In this document: piece after piece, positions 54,557 through 62,528 of the stretch
How the letters are laid out: each line of letters opens with the position of its first letter
How positions within the stretch are numbered: position 1 is the first letter of the stretch
Assembly (NCBI RefSeq): GCF_014268805.2
Contig: NZ_JABWRF020000001.1
Coordinates: 1,436,001 to 1,500,000, forward strand
Direction of reading: 5' to 3'
Origin: Pseudomonas farsensis
GTDB taxonomy: Bacteria; Pseudomonadota; Gammaproteobacteria; Pseudomonadales; Pseudomonadaceae
DNA length: 64,000 nucleotides
Program-made: the position numbers and the translations under genes
Notes under the pieces: generated by a model
The model's database searches: none
Told to the model about the DNA's origin: nothing
Seen by the model: only the letters and a program-made list of their open reading frames with translations

Positions 54557-54983
54557 CTGAAATCTTGCCGTTGCGCTCAACAATGGCGAACTTGATCTGC
54601 TCGACATGTTCGATGCCTTGGCTGTCCCGTGCCGACTCCAAGATGTCATCTTCTGTCAGCCGCGCCCGGCGCATACGCTGGTGCAGGAAGCGGCCCTGTT
54701 CGACCACTAGGGTTGCATGACCATCCAGCAATCGCGCTAGCGGTTTCGAATTGAGCTTCGCCAGCGACAGACCGACGTCCAGAACAATCAGGGTTGCGAT
54801 CACCAGCATGGCATTGATGAAGGAAAAGTCGTCGCCGAGCAGCGCCTGCTGGGTTGCCTCGCCAATTATCAGCAAGAGGACAAAGTCGAAGGTGGTCAGG
54901 TCTGCCAGCGAGCGTCGACCGGCAACGCGAAACAGTAGCATGAGAGCGACGTACATACCCGCCGCGCGAAGGATGGAGTCCAT
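54540..54983 (-). CDS. DUF421 membrane protein (YetF-like)
   Basis: 147 residues. Three hydrophobic helices near the N-terminus (about 5-20, 30-45, 55-75) and a soluble C-terminal DUF421 domain starting LLDGHATLVVEQGRFLHQRMRRARLTEDDIL and ending IEHVEQIKFAIVERNGKISVIP. Overlaps the end of the M42 gene by 17 bp, convergent. Followed upstream by a gene for another membrane protein on the same strand. Confidence 0.8.
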   Translation of the reverse strand: MDSILRAAGMYVALMLLFRVAGRRSLADLTTFDFVLLLIIGEATQQALLGDDFSFINAMLVIATLIVLDVGLSLAKLNSKPLARLLDGHATLVVEQGRFLHQRMRRARLTEDDILESARDSQGIEHVEQIKFAIVERNGKISVIPKE

Positions 54984-54992
54984 AGCTCGTTC

Positions 54993-55499
54993 CTACGGAT
55001 AAAGGAAGGTGGAGAAACTTACTGCGCTGGTCGGACTAGTCCTGACGATACCTTCCAGGGTGCCGACAGATTCACTGCGCAAGGTCAGGTAGAGCGTGGC
55101 GATACCGTCTCGACTGGTGCCGAGCTGCAGTAGCAGCGCCTCGCCGTGAGAAATGGATGACTGCGGCTCGGGTTGCATTGTTTCGATACTGGCTTCACGC
55201 AGCAGGCTTCCTCCGAGCATTACTTTCACAGGTTTCCCGGCTATACCGTGAACGGTGATGCGCAGGTCGTCCGTGGTGCCACTGCGGCTGAGGCGCTGGT
55301 ACTCTACTTGTATACGCCCGTCAGTGCTGGTGACCTGGGCGTCGCTGAGCGGGCCGTTGCCGAAGGCCCCGGCCAGGGCCAGTAGGATAATCACTACCAA
55401 GACATACCAGCCCACCCGCTCGAAACGCCATACCCGCTCCTGCATGCGTATGTCCTCTTCTACCGGCTCATGCCTTGAAAGCAACTCGTCTTCATTCAT
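54993..55499 (-). CDS. Membrane-anchored partner of the DUF421 gene
   Basis: 168 residues from ATG 55499; earlier in-frame sequence overlaps the CinA gene. One helix at about 33-52 (WYVLVVIILLALAGAFG) then a beta-rich outer domain with repeated strands (ISHGEALLLQLGTSRDGIATLYLTLR). Nine bp before the DUF421 gene, hence cotranscribed. No named domain. Confidence 0.65.
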   Translation of the reverse strand: MNEDELLSRHEPVEEDIRMQERVWRFERVGWYVLVVIILLALAGAFGNGPLSDAQVTSTDGRIQVEYQRLSRSGTTDDLRITVHGIAGKPVKVMLGGSLLREASIETMQPEPQSSISHGEALLLQLGTSRDGIATLYLTLRSESVGTLEGIVRTSPTSAVSFSTFLYP

Positions 55500-55509
55500 G
55501 TCCCTGTCC

Positions 55510-55932
55510 TCAGGCTGATTCCCCGCGCAGCCAGCGTCGGCGGTAAAGTGCCAGGCGCGACAGCTCGTAGTGCGCACCTTGGCGCATGGCATCGGCACGT
55601 TCGCCAAAGGAGCGCTGAATACGGCCAGCGGGCCCGGTCGTGGCGAGGGCTACTGCTGCATCACTGCCTTTTAGAGCGCCTAAGGCCATTTCCCACGTGA
55701 CGGCTTCGCTAGTCAGGCCGTAATGCTCGATAGTCAGCGGGCTCACTCCGATCAGGCGCTGCTTGGCTTGAGGCGAATACACCCCGTAGCCGCTTTCCAA
55801 TACCTCGCCGGTACCGGGAAGATCTGCCAGTAGCGTGACCATTGCGCCGGCCCTGCAGGATTCGGCTGTGGTGAGCAGTAATTTATGGGTTTTGGGGTAT
55901 CCCAGTGCGTCGATAACAGGGTCCGCGTCCAT
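55510..55932 (-). CDS. CinA C-terminal (nicotinamide-nucleotide amidase) family protein, internally shortened
   Basis: 140 residues against about 160 for the family. The catalytic TAESCRAG start, YGVYSPQAKQRLIGV and GLTSEAVTWEMALGAL are kept. After ATTGPAG the usual region with GG-x-x-K-P-V-G and the following strand is absent, and the sequence goes straight to RSFGERADAMRQGAHYELSRL. About 25 residues are missing, so activity is doubtful. Ends 10 bp from the DUF421-partner start and probably starts that transcript. Confidence 0.75.
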   Translation of the reverse strand: MDADPVIDALGYPKTHKLLLTTAESCRAGAMVTLLADLPGTGEVLESGYGVYSPQAKQRLIGVSPLTIEHYGLTSEAVTWEMALGALKGSDAAVALATTGPAGRIQRSFGERADAMRQGAHYELSRLALYRRRWLRGESA

Positions 55933-56124
55933 GACACGTCCTCCTCTGGATGTTATGTGGTGGACGCGTTTGCGCTTGGGTTGGTTCAGAGTTAGAAGCC
56001 TCGCCTGTCCAGGCCAAGGGAAATGTCCTGAACTTAGATGAGCTGAGCGGCTTCTTCAGGGTAACTGGGCTGCGGTGAAACCGAGTCGCTGCAGCCGCCT
56101 AGTACCCAACGAGGAGAAAGAATC

Positions 56125-56399
56125 ATGACTGATCCGGTGACGTACTTCTGGATCGCTGTTTCGGTGATCATCTTGCTGGTCGATTTGTGGGCAATCATCA
56201 GTGTGTTTCGCAGCGACAAGGCCGACGTGACAAAGGCCATGTGGCGCTCATGTTGCTCGCGTTGCCTGTCGTCGGCTTGGCTATTTGGGCCGCCATGGTT
56301 GGGCTCACAACGAGCGGGAGGAGGGGGCGCCATGGGGTTGCTCTGGTTCGAGTCAGAAGCAGAGTGGGAGTGACGCCAGCCAGGACGGCGGGCGTGTAG
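56125..56399 (+). pseudogene. Frameshifted PLDc_N-type small membrane protein
   Basis: From ATG 56125, with GAGGAG upstream, the frame gives a phospholipase-D N-terminal-like helix (TDPVTYFWIAVSVIILLVDLW, then SVFRSDKADVTKAMW). The sequence then loses sense at TGGCGC (about 56240); one missing G would restore ALMLLALPVVGLAIWA, found in the +1 frame. A second change further on alters the end. Likely a broken gene; programmed slippage at the G-run is the other reading. Confidence 0.72.
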
Positions 56400-56611
56400 G
56401 TAGGGTGCCGAGAAGGGTAAAAATCGGTTCCAAAACTGAAACACCGACCCTTGTAGAATGCGGCCTGTAGCCGCTCCGTTTCGACTTTGTTTGGGAACTG
56501 ATAACGTGCTGCAAGCCGCATTAGCGGGGCTTTTTAAGCCTGCAGATTGCCCAAACCCCTGCATTTGGGACAAAAAGGGGACGGCCAAGCAAATTGCGTG
56601 TCCGCCAGTGT

Positions 56612-57193
56612 TCACTCCGCAGGCAGTGTCAAGCCGTAGCAGGCCAGCACCAGTATCAGCGCACCAATCACCATTAGCACGTAGTTGAGCGGCGTGAAGC
56701 GCGCGTTGCTGCGACCCTCAGGATCCCCAGCGGCAGCGTTCAGCCCGCGCTGGCCCAGCCAGGCGATCCAACCGGTGACCGGCAGGATCCCCAGGCTGAC
56801 CATGTCAGCAATGGGGAAACCGATGTTCCGCCGCGCCAGAGTGTCGGCAAGGTTGCTGATGAGCAGGCCAATCACGAACAGCGTCGCCAGCCCGACAGGG
56901 CGCCACTGGAAGTCGCTGCCGTCACGCTTGAGCTGGTTATCGGCTTCGCGGTACAGGGCGTGGGTAAAAAACAGCGCGAAGAATGCCCTGGCTATCGGCC
57001 ACAGTTTTTCGCCTTTGCTGCGTTCCAACTGCTTCCAGTTCTTGTAAGCCCAGTAGATCTGGTACAGGCCTATAGACAAAACCCAGAGGGTGAGGAATTT
57101 GCCTTTGGACACCACGTAGAAAGGACGGTGTTTGTTTAACGGGTGTGCGGTGGTCGGGCCTGGTTGGTTTGGGGTGTAGGTGGTTTCGGGCAC
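56612..57193 (-). CDS. Multi-pass membrane protein, DUF4234-like
   Basis: 193 residues from GTG 57193 with AAAGGA six bases upstream; the longer frame to 57340 overlaps a remnant gene and is not used. Helix-like region FLTLWVLSIGLYQIYWAYKNWKQLER resembles DUF4234, followed by three more hydrophobic segments. Function unknown. Confidence 0.65.
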   Translation of the reverse strand: MPETTYTPNQPGPTTAHPLNKHRPFYVVSKGKFLTLWVLSIGLYQIYWAYKNWKQLERSKGEKLWPIARAFFALFFTHALYREADNQLKRDGSDFQWRPVGLATLFVIGLLISNLADTLARRNIGFPIADMVSLGILPVTGWIAWLGQRGLNAAAGDPEGRSNARFTPLNYVLMVIGALILVLACYGLTLPAE

Positions 57194-57252
57194 GCGCAGT
57201 CCTTTGATTGGCCGGAACAGGGCGGCGGACATTAGCGCATGTCGAGTGCTAA

Positions 57253-57420
57253 CGCCAACTTCAACCCGGCGCTGCCGGCATTTCTCTCCATGACGGGTTT
57301 GTCCTTTACGACGATGTCGCGCGAAGATGCGACTGCCCATGTGCGCACCACGACGGGTTGCTGCGGCTCGCCGATGAGTTACCCGCGCGTCGTTGGGGCT
57401 TCGGGGGCTGGATGATATAG
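57253..57420 (+). pseudogene. Second remnant of the LYDDVAR small-protein family
   Basis: In one plus frame this stretch reads ISLHDGFVLYDDVAR, a scrambled patch, then HHDGLLRLADEL and an early stop. It aligns with LALNDWFALYDDVAR and HHDELLSLADEM of the broken gene at 53050. There is no start codon and the C-terminal half is gone. It overlaps the 5' side of the DUF4234-like gene on the other strand. Confidence 0.6.
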
Positions 57421-57487
57421 GTCATCCTCGCCCGGGCATGTCGGCGGGCTCATGTGGTAAAAGAGGGTGTCAACTAGGAGATTCGAT

Positions 57488-57667
57488 ATGGGCAAGACAG
57501 CCAAACCCTTTTACTTCGCGGGTTTACCGCTTGTTGCGATAGGCACTGCCTTCGCCGCCGTTGGCGCTTCGGGGCAGGAAGCCTTCGGGTACACCGCAGT
57601 TGGTCTGCTCGTGCCTGGCCTGGTGCTGCTTGTCACGGCCTACTGGTCAAGACGCCGGGGGTCTTGA
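57488..57667 (+). CDS. Small membrane protein
   Basis: 59 residues from ATG 57488, AGGAG upstream. Two hydrophobic helices (about 8-27 and 34-52) and a basic end (WSRRRGS). No named family. Just after a gene remnant. Confidence 0.6.
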   Translation: MGKTAKPFYFAGLPLVAIGTAFAAVGASGQEAFGYTAVGLLVPGLVLLVTAYWSRRRGS

Positions 57668-57717
57668 GTTGTAGGGGAGGAGTTGGCTGATGAACCTTCT
57701 GCCGAGCCGTGCCTTAG

Positions 57718-57924
57718 TCAGCGGCGCTTACGCAGCCATTCATCTGCGACGTCGCCCATGGTGACAGGTGCGCCGCTCTTGATCCAAGCCATGAAGGCAC
57801 GATCGAACTTGAATGCCTCGCCACATTCGCGGGCCAGGAACTGTCTGACTTTCTGAGTGTTGCGGTAGTTGCTATCGAGTGGGGTGGTTCGGGTAATCGG
57901 CCCTGAGTGCCAGTTGACGCTCAT
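57718..57924 (-). CDS. DUF6434-like protein
   Basis: 68 residues from ATG 57924, seven bases behind AAAGGA (ATG 57930 is too near). WHSGPITRTTPLDSNYRNT followed by KVRQFLARECG and FKFDRAFMAWIKSG is the small DUF6434 domain. Role unknown, possibly nucleic-acid linked by fold. Convergent with the small membrane gene. Confidence 0.65.
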   Translation of the reverse strand: MSVNWHSGPITRTTPLDSNYRNTQKVRQFLARECGEAFKFDRAFMAWIKSGAPVTMGDVADEWLRKRR

Positions 57925-58128
57925 CTCCATATCCTTTGCTTGCGGATTCGCATGAAGGCTAACACCGCTCGCACCACATGGCACTACCGCGGGCACCGTC
58001 GACCAGGTGATTGGGGCTCTTGACGTTAGCCCGCCGCGGCGCTGGTTGTTCAGGTTGGTTCAGGGGCCGTATGATCTGAACGGTTTCGCAGTTTGTTACT
58101 GAGCCTCACCCCATTGAAGGACATGAGC

Positions 58129-58290
58129 ATGGGAAAGTATTTCGATAATTCAGGCCTGTTCAAGGCTGCTTCGTATTCCTGCAACGTGCTTCCGGCCAGC
58201 GGCATCGCCAGCTGGGAGCGGAAAAATAGTTCGCTGAATACGAAGGAATTTTTGATATGTCCAAAGAACTACTCGGAGTTTCTGCTCTAG
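58129..58290 (+). CDS. Possible leader ORF overlapping a DMT-type gene
   Basis: A frame of 53 codons from ATG 58129 (AAGGAC upstream at 58117) runs into the start of the next gene and overlaps it by 34 bp. Its product has no recognisable motif. It may be translated as a leader or be chance. Confidence 0.25.
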   Translation: MGKYFDNSGLFKAASYSCNVLPASGIASWERKNSSLNTKEFLICPKNYSEFLL

Positions 58291-58613
58291 GCTTGATGGT
58301 GGTCGGTGAGTTCTGTGCAATCTACAGTGAAGTGGTTGTCGCCAAGCTCGCCCAAACAGGAAGTGCTTCGTGGGAGACACTCTTTCTTCCCTTGGTACTG
58401 ATGTGTTTTGCAGGTATTTGCCTACTGGCAGCATACTGGCTTGGATACGTTGCAGTCGGTGATATCTGGATCGTCACCGTGGTGTCAGTGACCTCTTTGT
58501 TGCTTCTTGAGCCCGTCGTTGTCTGGGCTCTGTTTCATGAGTCACCTGGGCGGGGAGCGCTCATTGGCTTCACGCTAGGTGCCTTAGGCATGCTGGCCAC
58601 TGTAGTGCTGTAA
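58257..58613 (+). CDS. Four-helix DMT/SMR-like membrane protein
   Basis: 118 residues from ATG 58257 with AAGGA upstream. Four hydrophobic helices, about the size of small multidrug-resistance proteins; helix 4 region PVVVWALFHESPGRGALIGFTLGALGM resembles EamA halves. The base composition is visibly lower in GC than in neighbours, which suggests transfer. Substrate unknown. Confidence 0.65.
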   Translation: MSKELLGVSALGLMVVGEFCAIYSEVVVAKLAQTGSASWETLFLPLVLMCFAGICLLAAYWLGYVAVGDIWIVTVVSVTSLLLLEPVVVWALFHESPGRGALIGFTLGALGMLATVVL

Positions 58614-58925
58614 CTTGCCGTTCCGGCCCAGCATTCAATTGCTGGGCCAATCGCAGGGTCTTCCTGAGCTTGAACCAGCCAATCAGCGCGCTTCGCACTG
58701 CGAGGCGGTGAAGGTGCCGTCCTCCGCTCGGCGGGCGCTATAACCACCGCAGCGGAGCTGGGGCCCTTCTGATCGGGCACATATCCTTGACCTGCCCACC
58801 TATCCAGCATGGATGGAAAGCCAGTGGCGAGCTCTGTAGTGTCGTAGTACGGTCCGCCTTCAACTCACCCCCGGCACCTTACCTCTAATCCCACGGACCG
58901 GGGCTCTCATGACCTGGGAGGTCGA
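58614..58925. other. Intergenic stretch with a palindrome and a remnant
   Basis: It starts with a perfect palindrome GGCCCAGCA/TGCTGGGCC at 58625-58648 without a T-tract, perhaps a weak terminator for the DMT-like gene. The rest carries a short minus-strand remnant (58683-58799). No complete gene seen. Confidence 0.5.
58683..58799 (-). pseudogene. Possible C-terminal remnant of a small Cys-containing protein
   Basis: A 38-codon minus-strand frame reads GPQLRCGGYSARRAEDGTF then TASQCEAR to a stop; it looks like a real protein end with two or three cysteines. The usable start is only a GTG, and the upstream sequence is closed. No family named. Confidence 0.25.
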
Positions 58926-59201
58926 ATGGACGTCGCACAGAAGATCAGCCAACAAGAATTGGATAACGCCTTGGTGGCTTTTGCTCGTTACAAAATCGGA
59001 GAAATCAAGGTCTTCGACTTGGAACAGGTAATGAGCTTCGAGGCTGGCCAAGCCTTGTCCGAAAGTGGGCTGGTCCGGTTCTCGATAACCAAGATGGTGT
59101 CAGGCCGGTATCGCATTAGCGATGAAGGGGAGAACGCCATCACACAGGCTGGTCGAGATCGCCTGCAGTTGATCCGCACAGTGGCACCGTGGCAGAAATA
59201 G
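58926..59201 (+). CDS. Hypothetical protein
   Basis: 91 residues from ATG 58926, GGGAGG upstream. Helical, with a C-terminal region like a winged-helix (YRISDEGENAITQAGRDRL), which could suggest DNA binding, but this is weak. Its last codons overlap a histidine-kinase remnant in another frame. Confidence 0.5.
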   Translation: MDVAQKISQQELDNALVAFARYKIGEIKVFDLEQVMSFEAGQALSESGLVRFSITKMVSGRYRISDEGENAITQAGRDRLQLIRTVAPWQK

Positions 59202-59284
59202 TGTACACCCATAGGGGAGAAATCGAGGTAGTGTCCACCGTGGAGCAAGGCACGGTATTCAAGGTGCTGCTTCCGATTACCTAG
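59180..59284 (+). pseudogene. C-terminal remnant of a histidine kinase
   Basis: One plus frame reads AEIVYTHRGEIEVVSTVEQG then GTVFKVLLPIT and a TAG at 59282-59284. This is the end of an HATPase domain: the IV-x-x-H-x-G-x-I-x-V-x-S box and GT-x-F-x-V-x-LP. Nothing of the remaining kinase is found upstream, so only about 30 codons are left. Confidence 0.7.
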
Positions 59285-59313
59285 GTGCTGTCTGTACTGA
59301 TGGAGAAACGATC

Positions 59314-59574
59314 ATGCAATACGACGACAAACTGATTGAAGATGCGGTGCTTGCTTTGTTGGCTATCTACAGTTTCGACGAAGGTACGGCGTGGAAAGGG
59401 TTCGACTTCGAGATCATGAATCGGCTGCATGAGCATGGTTTCATCAGTAATCCAGTTAACAAAAAAAAATCCGTCTGGTTGACGGAAGAGGGGTTGGAGC
59501 GAGGGCGAGAGGTAGCGGCCCGGCTGTTTCGGACAGGGGCTGAAACGGAGCAGGTACCCGACTCGCAAACCTGA
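59314..59574 (+). CDS. DUF6429 protein
   Basis: 86 residues from ATG 59314. The DUF6429 pattern is clear: KLIEDAVLALLAIYSFDEGTAWKGFDFEIMNRLHEHGFI and NPVNKKKSVWLTEEGLERG. Members are small helical proteins of unknown role, widespread in plasmids and genomic islands. An A-tract in the NKKKS codons (59460-59468) is slippage-prone. Confidence 0.78.
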   Translation: MQYDDKLIEDAVLALLAIYSFDEGTAWKGFDFEIMNRLHEHGFISNPVNKKKSVWLTEEGLERGREVAARLFRTGAETEQVPDSQT

Positions 59575-59617
59575 TTTAGTACCTGTAAACGTGGATAGGT
59601 GGATATCAAGCAAAGCG

Positions 59618-60097
59618 ATGAACATCCGAGCAACGACCGAGAAAGACTGGAGGCTACTGAAGCAGGTCAGGCTCGCCGCGCTGCTGGACGCGCCAACGGC
59701 TTTCGGCGTCAGTTACACAACTGCTGCGGGCTACGACAGCGACCAGTGGAAACAAAGAGCCTCTTGCGCGGGTACCGAATTCTGGCTGGCGTTCCAGGAA
59801 GGGCAGCCCATTGGAATGGTCGGTGCAACAGTCAGCGAATCAAACCGCTTTAATTTGATCGGGATGTGGGTTGAGCCCGCTGCTCGTGGTTGTGGCATCG
59901 CAAAACAGTTGGTCGATGTCGTCAAGGCTCGGTCTTCAGCGCGAGGTTTTGACGGCGTTTTCCTGGATGTTTCCCCTGGCAACACTACAGCCTCAAGCTT
60001 CTACTTAAAGCAGGGCTTTGTCTTCCTGGGTGAATGGGAAGCCTTGGAAAGCCACCCGCATATCACTGTCCAGACAATGCAATGGATGCCGCGCTGA
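59618..60097 (+). CDS. GNAT acetyltransferase
   Basis: 159 residues from ATG 59618. Motif A is LIGMWVEPAARGCGIAKQLVDVVKA with an acetyl-CoA loop ARGCGIAKQL, and motif B VSPGNTTASSFYLKQGFVFLGE. The N-terminus has the RATTEKDWRLLKQVRLAAL start. Substrate unknown. Part of the run of short genes behind the stress islet. Confidence 0.82.
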   Translation: MNIRATTEKDWRLLKQVRLAALLDAPTAFGVSYTTAAGYDSDQWKQRASCAGTEFWLAFQEGQPIGMVGATVSESNRFNLIGMWVEPAARGCGIAKQLVDVVKARSSARGFDGVFLDVSPGNTTASSFYLKQGFVFLGEWEALESHPHITVQTMQWMPR

Positions 60098-60177
60098 ACC
60101 CATCAGTTCGCTTTGCTGCGCATTTCGTGGGCTCGCTGCGCAGTTCGGTGGTCTAGGCGCCGACAAAAAGGTACTGC

Positions 60178-60483
60178 ATGCTCAATGAAACAGTTCGCCC
60201 TCTGGAAGACCCCGTCCACCTGTTCGCCACGGTACGGCAACCTTGTGAATATCGTCCCAACGTTACGGCCATTGTGCTGTTTGGCCTGAGGGTCGAAGGC
60301 GCGGGCGAACCGCCGGTTTATCTGGAGATTCGGTTCATCGATTATCACAGTCTGCAGGTTGAAGGCGACCACCTGATGTTGTCACTGCAGGATGCGGTGG
60401 CGTCCGCGCATGTCGATTACGGTATCTTGCCAAGTGATTGGCGTGTGATGAGCCAAGATGAGATTGACCGTATTGACGGCTAG
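60178..60483 (+). CDS. Hypothetical protein
   Basis: 101 residues from ATG 60178. Acidic with a beta-rich middle (TAIVLFGLRVEGAGEPPVYLEIRFIDYH). No signal peptide and no family recognised. Convergent with the next gene, 4 bp apart. Confidence 0.5.
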   Translation: MLNETVRPLEDPVHLFATVRQPCEYRPNVTAIVLFGLRVEGAGEPPVYLEIRFIDYHSLQVEGDHLMLSLQDAVASAHVDYGILPSDWRVMSQDEIDRIDG

Positions 60484-60487
60484 CGGG

Positions 60488-60838
60488 CTATATGGAGTTC
60501 TTGATGTCCTGATGGCTGCTATTTTTGCCTGCATGCCCAAGCGCATCTAGCTTCTTCGAAACCTCCCAGTACTCGGCCTGGTAATGAAAGGTCATTCGCT
60601 CCATGGCGGTGGCTCTCTTGAATGCCAAGCCTGTCGCGATGATTGCCAAAAGGTTGACCACGCTCACCCCATGCAGCAGCAAATCCCCCGCCGCGAAAGA
60701 GCCGATGTACAGAAAGGCCAACAGTATCGCTACATAAAACTTTCTCTTGCTGTGCCAACCAAGCCTATACAGCTCATTCTTTGTCTCTATAAGCCTTTCG
60801 ATTTCGGCAGTGGTGCTTTCTGGTGCCGCAGCGTCCAT
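60488..60838 (-). CDS. Small membrane protein with flanking helices
   Basis: 116 residues. An N-terminal acidic helix, two hydrophobic segments (about 34-53 and 57-72) and a C-terminal helix. No named family. Confidence 0.5.
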   Translation of the reverse strand: MDAAAPESTTAEIERLIETKNELYRLGWHSKRKFYVAILLAFLYIGSFAAGDLLLHGVSVVNLLAIIATGLAFKRATAMERMTFHYQAEYWEVSKKLDALGHAGKNSSHQDIKNSI

Positions 60839-61075
60839 GTTTCAGTACTTCCTTGTCAGCACAGGTCAGGTGGTGTCAGCGGCGGCGAGCATATGGCCTG
60901 AGCAAAGCCAAGTAAAGCAATGCAACCTGGGGTTGCCGGCTGTGCAGAACGCCCCCCGGTTCAGGGCTAGGGAGGCGTGCTGCTCGACAAGCTACTAATC
61001 GTAGGTTACCTTTGGTAGGTAGTAGGCTATTCTCTTTTGCCGAGAGAGCCTTATCTGGTATCTGGAGAGCTAACC

Positions 61076-61672
61076 ATGCACAGCTTGATTGTCGTTGCCC
61101 ACCCCGAGCCCCATTCACTCACCCATGCCATCGCCCAGCGCATCGTGGGCGGTATCACCGCCTCAGGCTCGCAGCACACCATTGAGTTGGCTGACCTTTT
61201 TGAAGAGGGCTTCGACCCGCGTTTCAACCCGTCGGACCGCGCATTGTTTCTCAAGCAGTCTGCACCGCCTGCTGACGTTGCTGCTGAGCAAGAGCGGGTG
61301 GATCGTGCTGATGCGCTGGTTTTGGTTTTTCCGATCTACTGGTGGTCTTTCCCGGCATTGCTCAAAGGCTGGATTGATCGCGTCTTCAGTCAAGGCTGGG
61401 CTTACGAAGACAGTAGTGACGGCCGGGTGCAGAAGAAACTGCAGCGTTTGCAGGTGCATCTGGTCGCCATAGGCGCCGCTGACGAATGCTCCTTCACCCG
61501 GCATGGCTATGCGTCTGCCATGAAAACGCAGATCGATCACGGGATTTTTGACTACTGTGGTGCCGAGGTCCGCAGTTCGTCCGTGCTGTTACCGGCTGAT
61601 AGCGACTACCCGCTGGCCTACCTGGAAAGGGCGCACGCTATCGGTACGCGCATCTTCGCTTCACAGGTGTAA
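61076..61672 (+). CDS. NAD(P)H:quinone oxidoreductase, flavodoxin-like fold (KefF/MdaB-type)
   Basis: 198 residues from ATG 61076 (GGAGAG upstream). VVAHPEPHSLTHAIAQ at the N-terminus and FPIYWWSFPALLKGWIDRVFSQGWAY in the middle are the FMN-site and active-site features of the DT-diaphorase-like family. It reduces quinones or similar electrophiles by two electrons. A TetR gene follows 14 bp downstream and probably represses the pair. Confidence 0.87.
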   Translation: MHSLIVVAHPEPHSLTHAIAQRIVGGITASGSQHTIELADLFEEGFDPRFNPSDRALFLKQSAPPADVAAEQERVDRADALVLVFPIYWWSFPALLKGWIDRVFSQGWAYEDSSDGRVQKKLQRLQVHLVAIGAADECSFTRHGYASAMKTQIDHGIFDYCGAEVRSSSVLLPADSDYPLAYLERAHAIGTRIFASQV

Positions 61673-61686
61673 GGCGCAGTGGGACA

Positions 61687-62295
61687 ATGCGGCCCATGAA
61701 CTCGTCTACTTCCGTGCCTTCACGCCGACGCCTGACCCGAGAAGCCCGCGCCCGCCAGTTGCTGGAGGCTTCCTGGGCGTTGATCGCCGAGGAGGGCACG
61801 GATGCGCTCAGCCTCGGCCGCCTGGCTGAGGCCGCGGGCGTTACCAAACCTGTGGTCTATGACCATTTCGGCACGCGTAACGGCCTGTTGGCCGCGCTGT
61901 ACGAAGACTACGACATTCGCCAAACCGCGCTTTTCGATGCTGCGATAGCCGCCGTCGAGCCCACCTTGCAGGCCAAGGCTCGTGCGTGTGCCAACGCCTA
62001 CGTGGATTGTGTGATGGCCCAGGGGCGCGAGATCCAGGGTGTCCTAGCCGCACTTAGTGGCTCGCCAGAGTTGGCGATGGTCAAGCGCGAGTATCAAAAG
62101 GCGTTCATCGGCAAGTGTGCCGGGATATTCGCCCCGTTTTCCGGGCCTGGTGGTGCTTCCAGCTCCAGTCTTTGGGCCATCCTAGGGGCAGCCGAGGCGC
62201 TGTCGGATGCTGCACTGGCAGCAGATATCACCCAAGAGCAGGCAAAAGAAGAGTTGCGGCTGACGATTGTGGCGGCGGTTCAGCGCAGCCATTAA
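61687..62295 (+). CDS. TetR-family repressor
   Basis: 202 residues from ATG 61687 (ATG 61696 is an alternative). N-terminal helix-turn-helix LSLGRLAEAAGVTKPVVYDHFGTRNGLLAALYEDYD (about 38-75) with an upstream basic stretch; the C-terminal part is the variable ligand domain. It is transcribed with the quinone reductase gene and likely controls it in response to an electrophile. Confidence 0.87.
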   Translation: MRPMNSSTSVPSRRRLTREARARQLLEASWALIAEEGTDALSLGRLAEAAGVTKPVVYDHFGTRNGLLAALYEDYDIRQTALFDAAIAAVEPTLQAKARACANAYVDCVMAQGREIQGVLAALSGSPELAMVKREYQKAFIGKCAGIFAPFSGPGGASSSSLWAILGAAEALSDAALAADITQEQAKEELRLTIVAAVQRSH

Positions 62296-62528
62296 CGCCA
62301 AACGGCGACGGCAGCCGCTATCGGGCTTTTAACAGCGGTATAGCCACCGGCATATCGTGCGGGCAAAAGAAAGCCCACCGAGGCGGGCAAGGTCTATCAC
62401 GTAGGGATGAGTTCATAGTGCCGGGGCCAAGGTGAAAAAAGGGTGAAAGAAACATCTTCGTCATGTGATCATTTCGATCAACTGCACCTTCGTGCATATA
62501 TCACTCTTGAACGGATCTTTTGTGCGAG

